38,805 nucleotides of DNA from Thermoanaerobaculia bacterium (GTDB lineage Bacteria > Acidobacteriota > Thermoanaerobaculia > Gp7-AA8): assembly GCA_016650215.1 (NCBI GenBank), contig JAENWF010000140.1, positions 1 to 38,805 on the forward strand, written 5' to 3'. The translations under genes and the position numbers were made by a program. Of the stretch, positions 26,657-36,362 are shown one piece after another (the stretch's first letter is position 1; every line of letters begins with the position of its first letter). The notes beneath the pieces were generated by a model. The model saw nothing but the letters and a program-made list of their open reading frames with translations, searched no databases and was not told the DNA's origin.

Positions 26657-28239
26657 CGAACCACAAAGTCCTCGTAACTGACACTCTGGCCGACTCGGGC
26701 CTCGACATTCTTCGCGCGGCGAAAGACGTCGATCTCGACTATCGCGCCGGACTCAAAGGCGCCGATCTGCTGAAAGCGGTCACCGAAAGCGACGCGCTCA
26801 TCACGCGCAGCGGCACCGCCGTGACGTATGAACTCGTCAACGCGGGCAAGCGTCTGCGGATCGTCGGCCGAGCAGGAGTCGGACTCGACAACGTCGACGT
26901 CGACGCCTGCACAGCGCGCGGAATCCTCGTCATCAACGCGCCGACCGCGAACATCATGTCGGCGACCGAGCACACGATGGCGATGCTGCTCGCACTCTGC
27001 CGCAACATCCCCGAGGCTCATGCATCGACGAAGCGAGGCGAGTGGACGCGCGCGAAGTTCATGGGCATCGAGCTGAATGGCAAGACCCTCGGCGTCATCG
27101 GCCTCGGGCGCATCGGCAGCCGGGTGACCGTGCGCGCGAAGGCGTTCGGCATGCGCGTCATCGCGTACGACCCGTACATCGCCGCGACAGCGTTCGAGCG
27201 CGTTGGCGCGGAGCAGATGGATCTCGACCAGCTTCTGCGCGAGGCGGACATCATCACCGTCCATACGCCGGCCACCGATGAGACGCGCGGAATGATCGGC
27301 GCTGCCGAGATCGCGAAGGCGAAGGACGGTGTGATCTTCGTCAACTGCGCGCGCGGCGGGATTTACGACGAGAAGGCGTTGGCCGACGCCCTCAACAGCG
27401 GAAAGGCGTCAGGCGCCGCGATCGACGTCTACGAAGAGGAGCCTCCGGGAAAAGATCATCCTCTGCTCAATGCGAAGAACATCATTCTCTCGCCGCACAT
27501 CGGCGCGAATACTGTGGAGGCGCAGGATCGTGTTGCGGTGCAGACGGCCGAAATGGTCATCGAAGCGCTGCGCGGCTCGATCTTCGTGTCAGCGGTGAAT
27601 CTTCCGTTCGAGGGACTCTCGGATGGCGATGCGGCACCCATGATTCAGCTCGCGGAGAAGCTCGGCCTCTTCGCCGCGCAGACGATCAGCGGTCCGGTAA
27701 ATCGCGCGGCGATCGAGTTATGGGGGATTGAAGAGCGTCTCACACGCATCCTCTCCGTCGCCGCGCTCAAGGGTCTGCTCACGCCGTTCATGGCCGAGTC
27801 GGTGAACTTCGTGAATGCCGAATCGATCGCCGAGAATCGCGGCATCGCGCTCAGCTCGACGACGCATCCGACGCCGCACAACTACACGAACCTCATCACC
27901 TTCCGGGCGAGCTCCGGCGCCGACGAAATCTGCGTTTCAGGAACTCTCTTCAGTGAGAAAAACCAGCGGATCGTGTCGGTCAACGCGTTTCACGTCGAGT
28001 TCAAGCCGGAAGGTCATCTCATCTACATCATCAACAAAGACGTGCCGGGCGTCGTCGGCAAAGTCGGCACGCTGCTGGGCGATCGCGAGATCAACATTGC
28101 CGAATACAACCTCGCGCGCAGCGGGAGCGGCGGCAAAGCGATGGCGATCATCACCGTCGACTCCCCCCTCGACGCCGAGACCCTCGGCTTCCTCCGTTCG
28201 TATCGCGAGATGGAGGAAGTGAAGCAGGTGAAGCTGTAA
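26653..28239 (+). CDS. serA: D-3-phosphoglycerate dehydrogenase with C-terminal regulatory (ASB + ACT) domains
   Basis: LRIVGRAGVGLDNVDVDACTARGI, LGVIGLGRIGSRV, VNCARGGIYDEKAL, C-terminal NKDVPGVVGKVGTLLGDREINIAEYNLAR (ACT). Confidence 0.96.
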   Translation: MTNHKVLVTDTLADSGLDILRAAKDVDLDYRAGLKGADLLKAVTESDALITRSGTAVTYELVNAGKRLRIVGRAGVGLDNVDVDACTARGILVINAPTANIMSATEHTMAMLLALCRNIPEAHASTKRGEWTRAKFMGIELNGKTLGVIGLGRIGSRVTVRAKAFGMRVIAYDPYIAATAFERVGAEQMDLDQLLREADIITVHTPATDETRGMIGAAEIAKAKDGVIFVNCARGGIYDEKALADALNSGKASGAAIDVYEEEPPGKDHPLLNAKNIILSPHIGANTVEAQDRVAVQTAEMVIEALRGSIFVSAVNLPFEGLSDGDAAPMIQLAEKLGLFAAQTISGPVNRAAIELWGIEERLTRILSVAALKGLLTPFMAESVNFVNAESIAENRGIALSSTTHPTPHNYTNLITFRASSGADEICVSGTLFSEKNQRIVSVNAFHVEFKPEGHLIYIINKDVPGVVGKVGTLLGDREINIAEYNLARSGSGGKAMAIITVDSPLDAETLGFLRSYREMEEVKQVKL

Positions 28240-28242
28240 GTT

Positions 28243-31200
28243 CTAAGGCGAAAGAGCGGCCTGTTTCAGAACGCGAGCGATCGCCATTGACACGACTTCA
28301 CTTCCCTCGACCTTGAGGAAGTCGCCCGGTTGACGGAACACGGTCACGATGCCAAAGACCTCGCCGTACTCATTGAGCAGCGGACTTCCGTAAAAGTGCG
28401 TCATGTCGACGTTTTCATCGAGCCTTACCTGGGCGTCCCATTCCCCGGCTTCGGTCACTTTCCCCGGGTACACGTGCTGAACACAGGGCGACGACTTTAC
28501 GCGGCAGCCAATCAGATAGGCGCGGTCGCCGGTCCGCGGCGACTGCGTTGGCGGCCTGAGCGGCGTTACCGGAAGAGTTTTCGCCGCAGCCTTCACGTTT
28601 GCCAGAACTTGCCGCTGACGGCCACCCTCTTCGCGCCCCGTCAGAGGTACGAGAGAGGTGACCATCAACGGAGCCTTTGGTGCGGAAGGCGCCGTCATCA
28701 CCCATGTCTTCATCGTCTCTTGCACCCGTGCGATAGGAATCGCGTACCTGAACATGAAGTGCTTCGGGTTTGGACCCTTCACTTCATCGAGAACCGTGAG
28801 CGCACTCGCGGCCACGACGCCCTCTGAGGTCTGCATCAGAAAACTGATGAAGCCTGACCTGACGGTTCCGTCTTTGAATACGATCGAGTTCTCTAGAATC
28901 AGCGCGGGCCACTTGCCGGCAGGCTTATCGATCCAATCTGTTTTCGCAGGTCCGCGGCGGAGGCCCGTGACCGGATCGGGGAGGCGCGTCTCGCTTCCGC
29001 TGGAACCGGCCGGTATCTTTGGAGGCTCGAGAGCCCATCTGTGGGCATTGTTGTAATCGTTGAAACTCCACACTGAGCTCATTGCTGGAAACCAACCAGT
29101 TTCAGGCCGGGCGAACAGTTCGGCTGCCACCGGGCGATCACCCATCGCCCGCGCCATATGGGCAAAACGGTGGTAGCTACTGATTCCCTTTGGCCAGATT
29201 CGAATCAGATCCCGGAAGCCCCGTTGCATCCGTGGCCAGCTGAAGCCAACCTTCTTGAAGTCGTCCACGCCTTCCAAGGTCAGTACATCCCACGCCAGAA
29301 AGGCGTACAGAGCGTCGCTCCATTCAGCACTGGTCGCCTCGGCGGCTTGTTCGGTAAAACGTCGAAGAGCCTCGTGACTTCCGCACCACCGGGGCTGATG
29401 ACCAGCGATCGCGGAACGATAGACGTCCCAGTCAAGGATTCGCTGGGCGATGATCGATCGCGCTACGCCGTCAACGTCGTTGCAACGAACTGTCGCCAAC
29501 TGGGCGCGAAGAGCCCACCAACGTGAGTCATTCGGTGGATCAGGATGCGAGCTCAGCGCTTCGGAGGCGGCCCTCAAATGCTCGTCAACCTGGCGCCAGC
29601 CGCTCTCAGAGACGGTGTCGGCAAAACCTGTTCCCCGCTCACGCCAGGCAATCTGCGAGTGCGCCTGGGCTAGAGCAGTCGCAGCGGTGATCGAGTCAGG
29701 TTTCTTCGACCGCCACTTGTTGATCAACGCGATATGTTGCGCATCTGATATCTGTGGGTCTACCCGGAAGGAGTCGTAGAAGCGCGTGAGCTTGAGGTAT
29801 CCGTTGACGTACGCGTCTCCCGACTTTCGCAGCTCTGCCGCCAACTTGTCGAGATCATCGAACTTTTCATCCCGCAGCAGACTACGCACGCGGTCCAGGA
29901 GCTCCACTTGCTCATCCGCCATCTGCTCGTACACGAGTTCGCTTGGCGACTTTTTCTCCTCTACTTTCGGAGCATCGCGCTCGAACAGTTTCGGACAATC
30001 GTCCACTCGCTCCATTTTGGCGGTCTGAGTTACGGCGACGAAGGGAGCGCCTTTGACCGAGCCACTTCTGACATCAATGGAGAAACTGGCGATTGATTCA
30101 AATGGCTGGAGGACGGCTTCCGTGCGTGTCGATGCGAAGCATGAGGCTGCAGCGCGCGGATCCAGAAGCGCACGTTGAACGTACACCTTTTCTTCGGACA
30201 TGAAAGCGATCAGGGTGCTCTTGCGATCGTGAGCGAGTGCAAGGCTCAGGCGGGACGTATCAACCCGCACGGACAACGTTGTTTGCCAGGCCTCGGTTCC
30301 CTTCGTGTCTATCGCAATCAGTTGAAGAGAGTAAGGGTGCGTCAGAATGGCCGCCGCTGACAAAACCACGAGCCCATCGGAAAGAATGAATAGATCTGAC
30401 GCCCTCGAGTACGCAGGAGCCGTCACCACCCTCTGCCACAGCACCTCGCCCTCGAGGGACACGCGCGCGACCCAGGAGTAGTTACCCGAGACGCTCATGT
30501 TGCCCGCTACAACATAGGCGCCATGCGCCAGAACCAGATCGTGCGCGGTTCCGTTTGAAAAGAAGATTTGTTGCCAACGGATAGAACCATCCACGCGTAA
30601 GGCTGCAATCCACGGGCGGTCTTGCACAGACCCAGCGACAACGAGTTCTCCGTTCTTCGCCGGCAGGATCGCGGTGATCGCATCTTCGCCGCTGCCGTCA
30701 TAGGTGTGCTGCCACAGCAACTCTCCGCGTGCGTCCAACTTCACCGCGATCGCTCGATTACCCTCCGCACCTGCCAGCCAGAAACCGCCGTCGCTGCTCA
30801 CCGCGGCCGCAACCAGGACAACCTTGGACGGAGCGTCGAAACGACGGGCCCAGAGGACACGGCCGTTGACGTCCATGCGGATTGCGTAGGAGTCGTCGTC
30901 GCTTGGATCGGAGGCAGGACCGAACAGGAGGAAACCGGCTCCACCTCCAATCGCGATGATTTCACCCGCAACTGACTGCGGGACACAAACGGATCGCGGC
31001 TCACTTTTGGCGGCCTCGTCAAACAGCAGTACGCATGGCTGGCCAGCGATAATCGCGCTGACCACGACTCGCGCGCCGTCAACCGAAACGTTGCCGATCA
31101 TCGTATTCGGATTCGTGGTCGCAGCTGACGGCTTGACCACGTAGCCTCTCGACCAGACGTCGCTAGCATCAGCGGCAACCGGACTGATCGAGATCAGCAA

Positions 31201-31245
31201 AGGAAGCAAGAGCGCGAGAGGAAAGCGCGGCGTGGCAACGTTCAT
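28243..31245 (-). CDS. Secreted multidomain protein: beta-propeller-like N-terminus, DUF4034-like middle, degenerate trypsin-like C-terminus
   Basis: ORF 28243-31344; start chosen at ATG 31245 (MNVATPRFPLALLLPLLISISPVAADA signal peptide). Repeated GELLWQHTYDGSGEDAI / GSIRWQQIFF / GEVLWQRVV; DUF4034-like RSKKPDSITAATALAQAHSQIAWRERGTGFADTVSESGW; YGSPLLNEYGEVFGIVT. Confidence 0.7.
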   Translation of the reverse strand: MNVATPRFPLALLLPLLISISPVAADASDVWSRGYVVKPSAATTNPNTMIGNVSVDGARVVVSAIIAGQPCVLLFDEAAKSEPRSVCVPQSVAGEIIAIGGGAGFLLFGPASDPSDDDSYAIRMDVNGRVLWARRFDAPSKVVLVAAAVSSDGGFWLAGAEGNRAIAVKLDARGELLWQHTYDGSGEDAITAILPAKNGELVVAGSVQDRPWIAALRVDGSIRWQQIFFSNGTAHDLVLAHGAYVVAGNMSVSGNYSWVARVSLEGEVLWQRVVTAPAYSRASDLFILSDGLVVLSAAAILTHPYSLQLIAIDTKGTEAWQTTLSVRVDTSRLSLALAHDRKSTLIAFMSEEKVYVQRALLDPRAAASCFASTRTEAVLQPFESIASFSIDVRSGSVKGAPFVAVTQTAKMERVDDCPKLFERDAPKVEEKKSPSELVYEQMADEQVELLDRVRSLLRDEKFDDLDKLAAELRKSGDAYVNGYLKLTRFYDSFRVDPQISDAQHIALINKWRSKKPDSITAATALAQAHSQIAWRERGTGFADTVSESGWRQVDEHLRAASEALSSHPDPPNDSRWWALRAQLATVRCNDVDGVARSIIAQRILDWDVYRSAIAGHQPRWCGSHEALRRFTEQAAEATSAEWSDALYAFLAWDVLTLEGVDDFKKVGFSWPRMQRGFRDLIRIWPKGISSYHRFAHMARAMGDRPVAAELFARPETGWFPAMSSVWSFNDYNNAHRWALEPPKIPAGSSGSETRLPDPVTGLRRGPAKTDWIDKPAGKWPALILENSIVFKDGTVRSGFISFLMQTSEGVVAASALTVLDEVKGPNPKHFMFRYAIPIARVQETMKTWVMTAPSAPKAPLMVTSLVPLTGREEGGRQRQVLANVKAAAKTLPVTPLRPPTQSPRTGDRAYLIGCRVKSSPCVQHVYPGKVTEAGEWDAQVRLDENVDMTHFYGSPLLNEYGEVFGIVTVFRQPGDFLKVEGSEVVSMAIARVLKQAALSP

Positions 31246-31365
31246 GTCGATCACGAGCCGTGCAAGTGGCGGGCCCTGCCATGGAGGCGGCTCGATCCAC
31301 AGCGCATCGGTCCGCGAACCGATCATCCGTATTCGTCCTGTCACACGGTGGTATACCTTTGCGCA

Positions 31366-31587
31366 ATGAAGACGAAGCTTACGATCACCATCGATAAGGA
31401 GTTGCTGCCTCGGGCAAAAGCCTACGCACGCGAGAGCGGGATCTCGTTGTCGGAAGTCATCGAGACTGCGTTGCGCGAGCTCAGCTCTGAGACGCAGAAC
31501 AGTTTCTCAAGCCGCTGGCGCGGGGCGCTCGAGCTTTCAGGCGGCGGTGACGAACGTCGCCGTCGTCTGCTCAAAAAGTACTCTTGA
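31366..31587 (+). CDS. Antitoxin-like ribbon-helix-helix protein (VapB/CopG type)
   Basis: MKTKLTITIDKELLPRAKAYARESGISLSEVIETALREL; immediately upstream of a PIN-domain ORF. Confidence 0.82.
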   Translation: MKTKLTITIDKELLPRAKAYARESGISLSEVIETALRELSSETQNSFSSRWRGALELSGGGDERRRRLLKKYS

Positions 31588-31985
31588 TCGTCATTCTCGA
31601 TGCCGACGTTCTTCTCGACATCGCACTGAATCGAGAGACGCACGCAGATTCGTCGACTCAGGTTCCGGGTCATTGCGAGAGGAGAGCGATTCGCGGGTTT
31701 GTGTTATGGCACTCGCTCTCGAACTTCTATTACATCGTGGGCAGTGAGCCTGAGGCGCGCCGGTTCCTGCAGGAGCTGGTTGGTTTCGTGGAGGTTGCCC
31801 CGACCAGCACCGAAGATTTTCGCTACGCAGCCAGGCTCGCGGTGAAAGATCTCGAGGACGCAATGCAGGTGGCGGCTGCCGCCGCGTGTGGCGCCGATCT
31901 GATTGTGACTCGCAATGTCCGCGACTACACCCGCTCGCCGATCCGAGCGATCTCCCCCGCAACTCTGTTGCGCGAGCTTGCTTAG
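31584..31985 (+). CDS. PIN-domain toxin (VapC-like)
   Basis: VILDADVLLDIALNRE, FVLWHSLSNFYYIVG, DLEDAMQVAAAAACGADLIVTRNVRDY; TTG start overlaps antitoxin stop by 4 nt. Confidence 0.85.
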   Translation: MIVILDADVLLDIALNRETHADSSTQVPGHCERRAIRGFVLWHSLSNFYYIVGSEPEARRFLQELVGFVEVAPTSTEDFRYAARLAVKDLEDAMQVAAAAACGADLIVTRNVRDYTRSPIRAISPATLLRELA

Positions 31986-32077
31986 ACCCGCGGCTTCGAG
32001 GACGCGTGGCCGCCGATCAGCGCATACGAAGCGCCGATCGATTCGATAAAACGGCAAACCAGTTCAGCTCTTTTCAT
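31982..32077 (-). pseudogene. Truncated nucleotidyltransferase N-terminus remnant
   Basis: Reading 32077->31982: MKRAELVCRFIESIGASYALIGGHA then SSKPRV stop; SYALIGGHA resembles the start of minimal nucleotidyltransferases, the rest of the domain is absent. Confidence 0.5.
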
Positions 32078-32282
32078 CCGCGCAGGCCGACGGTCTCCGG
32101 CCGATACGCCGCGAGCGACGGATCGCCTTGAGTGCAGATTCGCGATCCAGATGATTGGCGGACATGAACGCGGCGAGAGCCTCCTCACCCAGCCGCTCGC
32201 TGAGGGCGACCCGCTCACTCACGGTCATCTTTGCGAACCGCTCGAGCTGTTCGCGGCTCAAGTCATCGGCGACACTTGCCAT
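32064..32282 (-). CDS. Small (72 aa) hypothetical protein upstream of the nucleotidyltransferase remnant
   Basis: MASVADDLSREQLERFAKMTVSERVALSERLGEEALAAFMSANHLDRESALKAIRRSRRIGRRPSACADEKS; stop overlaps the downstream ATG at 32077 by 14 nt. Confidence 0.6.
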   Translation of the reverse strand: MASVADDLSREQLERFAKMTVSERVALSERLGEEALAAFMSANHLDRESALKAIRRSRRIGRRPSACADEKS

Positions 32283-32361
32283 GTGGTCGAGTATAGCGCC
32301 GGCCGACGCACCGACGATGCGGCTCCATCCCGGACGCTTCGCCGCTACACTTGTATCCTGC

Positions 32362-33348
32362 ATGCAGCTTCGTGATCTCGGCAGAACTGGTCTCAAGGTC
32401 AGCGAAATCGGCTTTGGCGCGTGGGCGATCGGCGGGAGCGCTGATGCGTCGGGCGCGCCGCTGGGCTGGGGACGCGCGAACGATGATGAGTCGCTCGCGG
32501 CGATCCGGCGTGCGCGCGACCTCGGAGTCAACTTCTTCGACACATCCGACAGCTACGGCTTCGGCCGCAGCGAGTCGCTCCTCGGCATCGTATTGTCTCG
32601 CAAGCGCGAGGACGTGATCATCGCCACGAAGACCGGAGTCGTCCGCAATTCCGCCGGCGAGCTGCGCAAGGATTTCTCGAAGCAGCACATCTTTCTCGCG
32701 GTCGATGGATCCCTCAAACGCCTGCGCACCGACTACATCGACCTCTACCAGATTCACAATCCAACGCTCGCCGATCTCGCGAAGGAAGCGATTCAGGAAG
32801 CGATGGATCACCTTCAGGACGTTGGAAAGATCCGCTACTGGGGCGTGTCGATCACGACGCCCGAGGAGGGGATCGAGATCATCAATCGCAAATGGGGCTA
32901 CACGCTTCAGGTGCTCTACAACGTGCTGAACCAGGCGCCCGCCCGCGAGCTTTTCCCACTCGCTAAGCAGAAGGGCTACGGGATCATCGCGCGCGTTCCG
33001 CTCGCGTCGGGACTGCTCACCGGGAAGTACCGGCAGGATACGGTCTTCGCGAGCGATGACGTCCGGCAGAACTTCCTCACACCTCGCCGGCTCGAGGAGG
33101 TGACGGCGCGCGTCGATGAAGTGAAGTCGATCATCGGCGGCGCAGCGCGGAACATCGCTGAGGGATCGCTCCGCTTCGTTCTTGCGGATCCGGCGGTTTC
33201 TACGACGATTCCCGGCGCGCGTACCGCGCGGCAGGTCGAGGCGAATGTGGCCGCCGCCGAGGGGACGCTGCCGGCTGATGTCGCCGAGAAGCTTCGCGTG
33301 CGCCTGGGCGACTACAACTTCTACCATCGCCACAGCATCCGCATCTGA
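32362..33348 (+). CDS. Aldo/keto reductase
   Basis: ORF 32155-33348; start chosen at ATG 32362 ([25 protein letters not shown]); [30 protein letters not shown]. Confidence 0.94.
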   Translation: MQLRDLGRTGLKVSEIGFGAWAIGGSADASGAPLGWGRANDDESLAAIRRARDLGVNFFDTSDSYGFGRSESLLGIVLSRKREDVIIATKTGVVRNSAGELRKDFSKQHIFLAVDGSLKRLRTDYIDLYQIHNPTLADLAKEAIQEAMDHLQDVGKIRYWGVSITTPEEGIEIINRKWGYTLQVLYNVLNQAPARELFPLAKQKGYGIIARVPLASGLLTGKYRQDTVFASDDVRQNFLTPRRLEEVTARVDEVKSIIGGAARNIAEGSLRFVLADPAVSTTIPGARTARQVEANVAAAEGTLPADVAEKLRVRLGDYNFYHRHSIRI

Positions 33349-33387
33349 CGCGGAACATTGCCCGGGTCTGTTGCGTTTTCCGAACGA

Positions 33388-36135
33388 ATGGCCACCCGCA
33401 CGATCGCCATACGCGGCGCTCGCACACACAATCTCAAGAACGTCTCGGTCGACATTCCGCAGCGCCAGCTGACGGTTGTCACCGGTCCGTCCGGCTCGGG
33501 AAAGTCGTCGCTCGCGTTCAATACTCTCTATGCCGAGGGGCAGAGGCGCTTCGTCGAATCGATGTCGACGTATGTGCGGCAGTTTCTCGAGAGGATCGAC
33601 CGGCCCGACGTCGATGAGATCGACGGAATCCTGCCGGCGATCGCCATCGAGCAAAAGAACTCGGTCAAGAACGCGCGCTCGACGGTCGCGACCGCGACCG
33701 AGCTCGCCGATCACATCCGCCTCTTCATGACCTACGGCGGCGAGACATGGTGCCCCGACTGCGGGATCCGCGTGACGAAAGAGACGCCGGAGTCGATCGC
33801 GAAAGCGATCACCGAGACACTCGCGGGAAAGAAAGCGGTCGTGCTCGCCCCCGTCTTCTTCGATCCGGCCAATCGCGACGAAGTCCTCATCCAACTGGTC
33901 AAGGCCGGGTTCTATCGCGCGTGGATCGACGGCGAGGTGCGCGATCTTCATTCGACCGATACGAGCGCGTTCAGCTCGCTCGAGCTGGTGATCACGCGGC
34001 TTCGGATCAATCCCGAGAAACCCTCGCAGGTCACCGAAGCGGTCGAGCAGGCGTTCGAGCTCTCGAAAGGAAACGTCAACATCCTCGAGGAGAGCGAGAA
34101 GGGATGGCTCAGCCATCGCTTCACCTCACGCTTCGCGTGCAATCACTGCGGGACCGAGTTCATCGAGCCGTCGCCGCAGCTCTTCTCGTTCAACTCGCCG
34201 CTCGGTGCCTGCACGCAGTGCCAGGGCTACGGCCGGATCATCGGCATCGACATGGAGAAGGTGATTCCGAACCGCGGGCTGCGCCTCGACGAGCGGCCGA
34301 TCACTCCGTGGAACTCCGCGGGCTACGAGGACTGCTACGACGATCTCGACAAGGCGGCGAAAAAGTACAACATCCGCCTCGACGTGCCGATCAACGAGCT
34401 GAACACCGCCGAATGGGAGCTGCTCTACAACGGACGGAGCAAGTGGTACGGCATCAAAGGCTTCTTCGACTGGCTCGAAACTAAAAAGTACAAGATCCAC
34501 GTGCGCGTGAAACTCGCGAAGTATCGCAGCTACGAGCCGTGCCCGAACTGTAAGGGCTCGCGACTGAAGACCGCGGCGGCGAACGTGAAGTTCCGCGACC
34601 GGACAATCGGCGATCTCTTCGCGATGGACGTGAAGACGGCGCGCAAGTTCTGGGAGTACCTCGCGCTGTCGAAGCAGGAAGAGAAGAGCGCCGGACATCT
34701 GCGCCGCGAGATCCTGAATCGCCTCGTGTATCTCGATGAAGTCGGACTTTCGTACCTCACGCTCGATCGTCAGACACGCACGCTCTCGGGCGGTGAGGCG
34801 CAACGCATCAACCTCGCGGCGGCCCTCGGCAGCTCGCTCACCGAGACGATGTACGTCATCGACGAGCCGACGGTCGGTCTCCACGCGAGAGACAGCGAAC
34901 GGCTGCTGACTGTGCTCCGCCGCCTGAAGAATGCGGGGAACACGGTGATCGTCGTCGAACACGATCAGACGATCATCAACGGGGCCGATCACACGATCGA
35001 GCTCGGGCCAGGCGCTGGCGAGTACGGCGGCCAAATCACCTACGAAGGAAAACCGCGCAATACAGAACCTGCTCCCTCGACCCTCGACCCTCGACCCTCG
35101 ACCCCCGACCAGGGCTCGATCACGATCCGGAACGCGCGCGCGCACAACCTGCGCGGTATCGACGTCTCGATTCCGCTCGGGCAGTTCGTGGCGATCACCG
35201 GCGTGTCGGGATCGGGCAAGTCCACGCTGATCCGCAACTGCCTCTTCAACCGTTATCAGCGCGATGTGCGCGGCACGAGCGGACTCGACGCGGGGAAGAT
35301 CGATGCGCTGGAAGGGGTCGACGCGATCTACGACATGCAGTTCGTCGATCAGTCGCCGATCGGCAGGTCGACACGATCGAATCCTGCGACGTACGTGAAA
35401 GCGTGGGACGAGGTCCGCAAGATTCTCTCAGAGACGACGGCCGCGAGGCTCAATGGCGTGACCCCCGGGATGTTCTCGTTCAACACGACCGGCGGACGCT
35501 GCGATGAATGCGAAGGCGCGGGCACCGTCACGATCGACATGCAGTTCCTCGCGGACGTCGAAGTCGTCTGCGACAAGTGCGGCGGGAAACGCTTCAACGA
35601 GCAGGTGCTGAAGATCAAGTACAAAGGGAAGAACGTCGACGCGATCCTCGTTCTCACGGTCGATGAAGCGATGAAGTTCTTCGTCGACAAGCGCGCGATC
35701 CTTCGCAAACTCGATTCGCTCCGCTCGGTCGGCCTCGGCTATCTCCGACTCGGACAGTCGACCGAGTCACTTTCGGGCGGCGAAGCGCAGCGGCTCAAGC
35801 TCGCGTCGTTCCTATCGGAAACAGCGAAGAGCGATGTGAAGCGCCTCTTCCTCTTCGACGAGCCGACGACCGGCCTGCATCACACGGAGGTCGACCAGCT
35901 CATCCGCACCTTCCGCGATCTCATCGAGCGCGGCAACTCGGTCGTCGTCATCGAGCACAACCTCCAGCTCATCGCCTCCTCCGACTGGGTCATCGATCTC
36001 GGTCCCGATGGCGGCGATAAAGGCGGCGAGCTCGTGGCGGAGGGGACTCCGGCCGACGTTGCTGCGAACCCGCGGAGCGTGACTGGGATGTATCTCAAAG
36101 AGCGCGTCGGTAGCCCGATCTCGACGTCATCCTGA
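33388..36135 (+). CDS. uvrA: Excinuclease ABC subunit A
   Basis: ORF 33358-36135; likely start ATG 33388. [41 protein letters not shown], Cys zinc motifs, [12 protein letters not shown] and [12 protein letters not shown], second Walker [12 protein letters not shown]. Confidence 0.96.
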   Translation: MATRTIAIRGARTHNLKNVSVDIPQRQLTVVTGPSGSGKSSLAFNTLYAEGQRRFVESMSTYVRQFLERIDRPDVDEIDGILPAIAIEQKNSVKNARSTVATATELADHIRLFMTYGGETWCPDCGIRVTKETPESIAKAITETLAGKKAVVLAPVFFDPANRDEVLIQLVKAGFYRAWIDGEVRDLHSTDTSAFSSLELVITRLRINPEKPSQVTEAVEQAFELSKGNVNILEESEKGWLSHRFTSRFACNHCGTEFIEPSPQLFSFNSPLGACTQCQGYGRIIGIDMEKVIPNRGLRLDERPITPWNSAGYEDCYDDLDKAAKKYNIRLDVPINELNTAEWELLYNGRSKWYGIKGFFDWLETKKYKIHVRVKLAKYRSYEPCPNCKGSRLKTAAANVKFRDRTIGDLFAMDVKTARKFWEYLALSKQEEKSAGHLRREILNRLVYLDEVGLSYLTLDRQTRTLSGGEAQRINLAAALGSSLTETMYVIDEPTVGLHARDSERLLTVLRRLKNAGNTVIVVEHDQTIINGADHTIELGPGAGEYGGQITYEGKPRNTEPAPSTLDPRPSTPDQGSITIRNARAHNLRGIDVSIPLGQFVAITGVSGSGKSTLIRNCLFNRYQRDVRGTSGLDAGKIDALEGVDAIYDMQFVDQSPIGRSTRSNPATYVKAWDEVRKILSETTAARLNGVTPGMFSFNTTGGRCDECEGAGTVTIDMQFLADVEVVCDKCGGKRFNEQVLKIKYKGKNVDAILVLTVDEAMKFFVDKRAILRKLDSLRSVGLGYLRLGQSTESLSGGEAQRLKLASFLSETAKSDVKRLFLFDEPTTGLHHTEVDQLIRTFRDLIERGNSVVVIEHNLQLIASSDWVIDLGPDGGDKGGELVAEGTPADVAANPRSVTGMYLKERVGSPISTSS
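35074..35108 (+). repeat. Heptanucleotide tandem repeat (CCCTCGA)4 + CCCCCGA inside uvrA
   Basis: Four perfect 7-bp units 35074-35101 and one single-mismatch unit 35102-35108. Confidence 0.95.
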
Positions 36136-36325
36136 GCGAAGCGAAGTTGCCCGTCTATCCTGAGCGAAGCGAAGGATCTACTGATAGCGCTGGGGATGCG
36201 TGAGGTTCTTGCCTTGGGCACGTAGAAATGCACGAGGTTCTTTCTTGACTGGTCCCCAGCGCTATCAGAAGATCCTTCGCTTCGCTCAGGATTGACCCAA
36301 GCACGCTTCGCTCAGGGTTGGTTTC
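36128..36325. repeat. Family I dispersed repeat with long inverted arms
   Basis: 39-nt inverted repeat 36158-36196 / 36253-36291 with one mismatch, 56-nt loop; additional CCTGAGCGAAGCGAAG copy just upstream. Confidence 0.9.
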
Positions 36326-36362
36326 TTCACTAGAATGGCGCTTCACGTCAGAAGGAGACTCG

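Noticed and set aside
32064-32543. Full 159-aa ORF as a single protein
   Set aside because: The N-terminal part is antisense to the aldo/keto reductase; internal ATG at 32282 gives a sensible 72-aa product.
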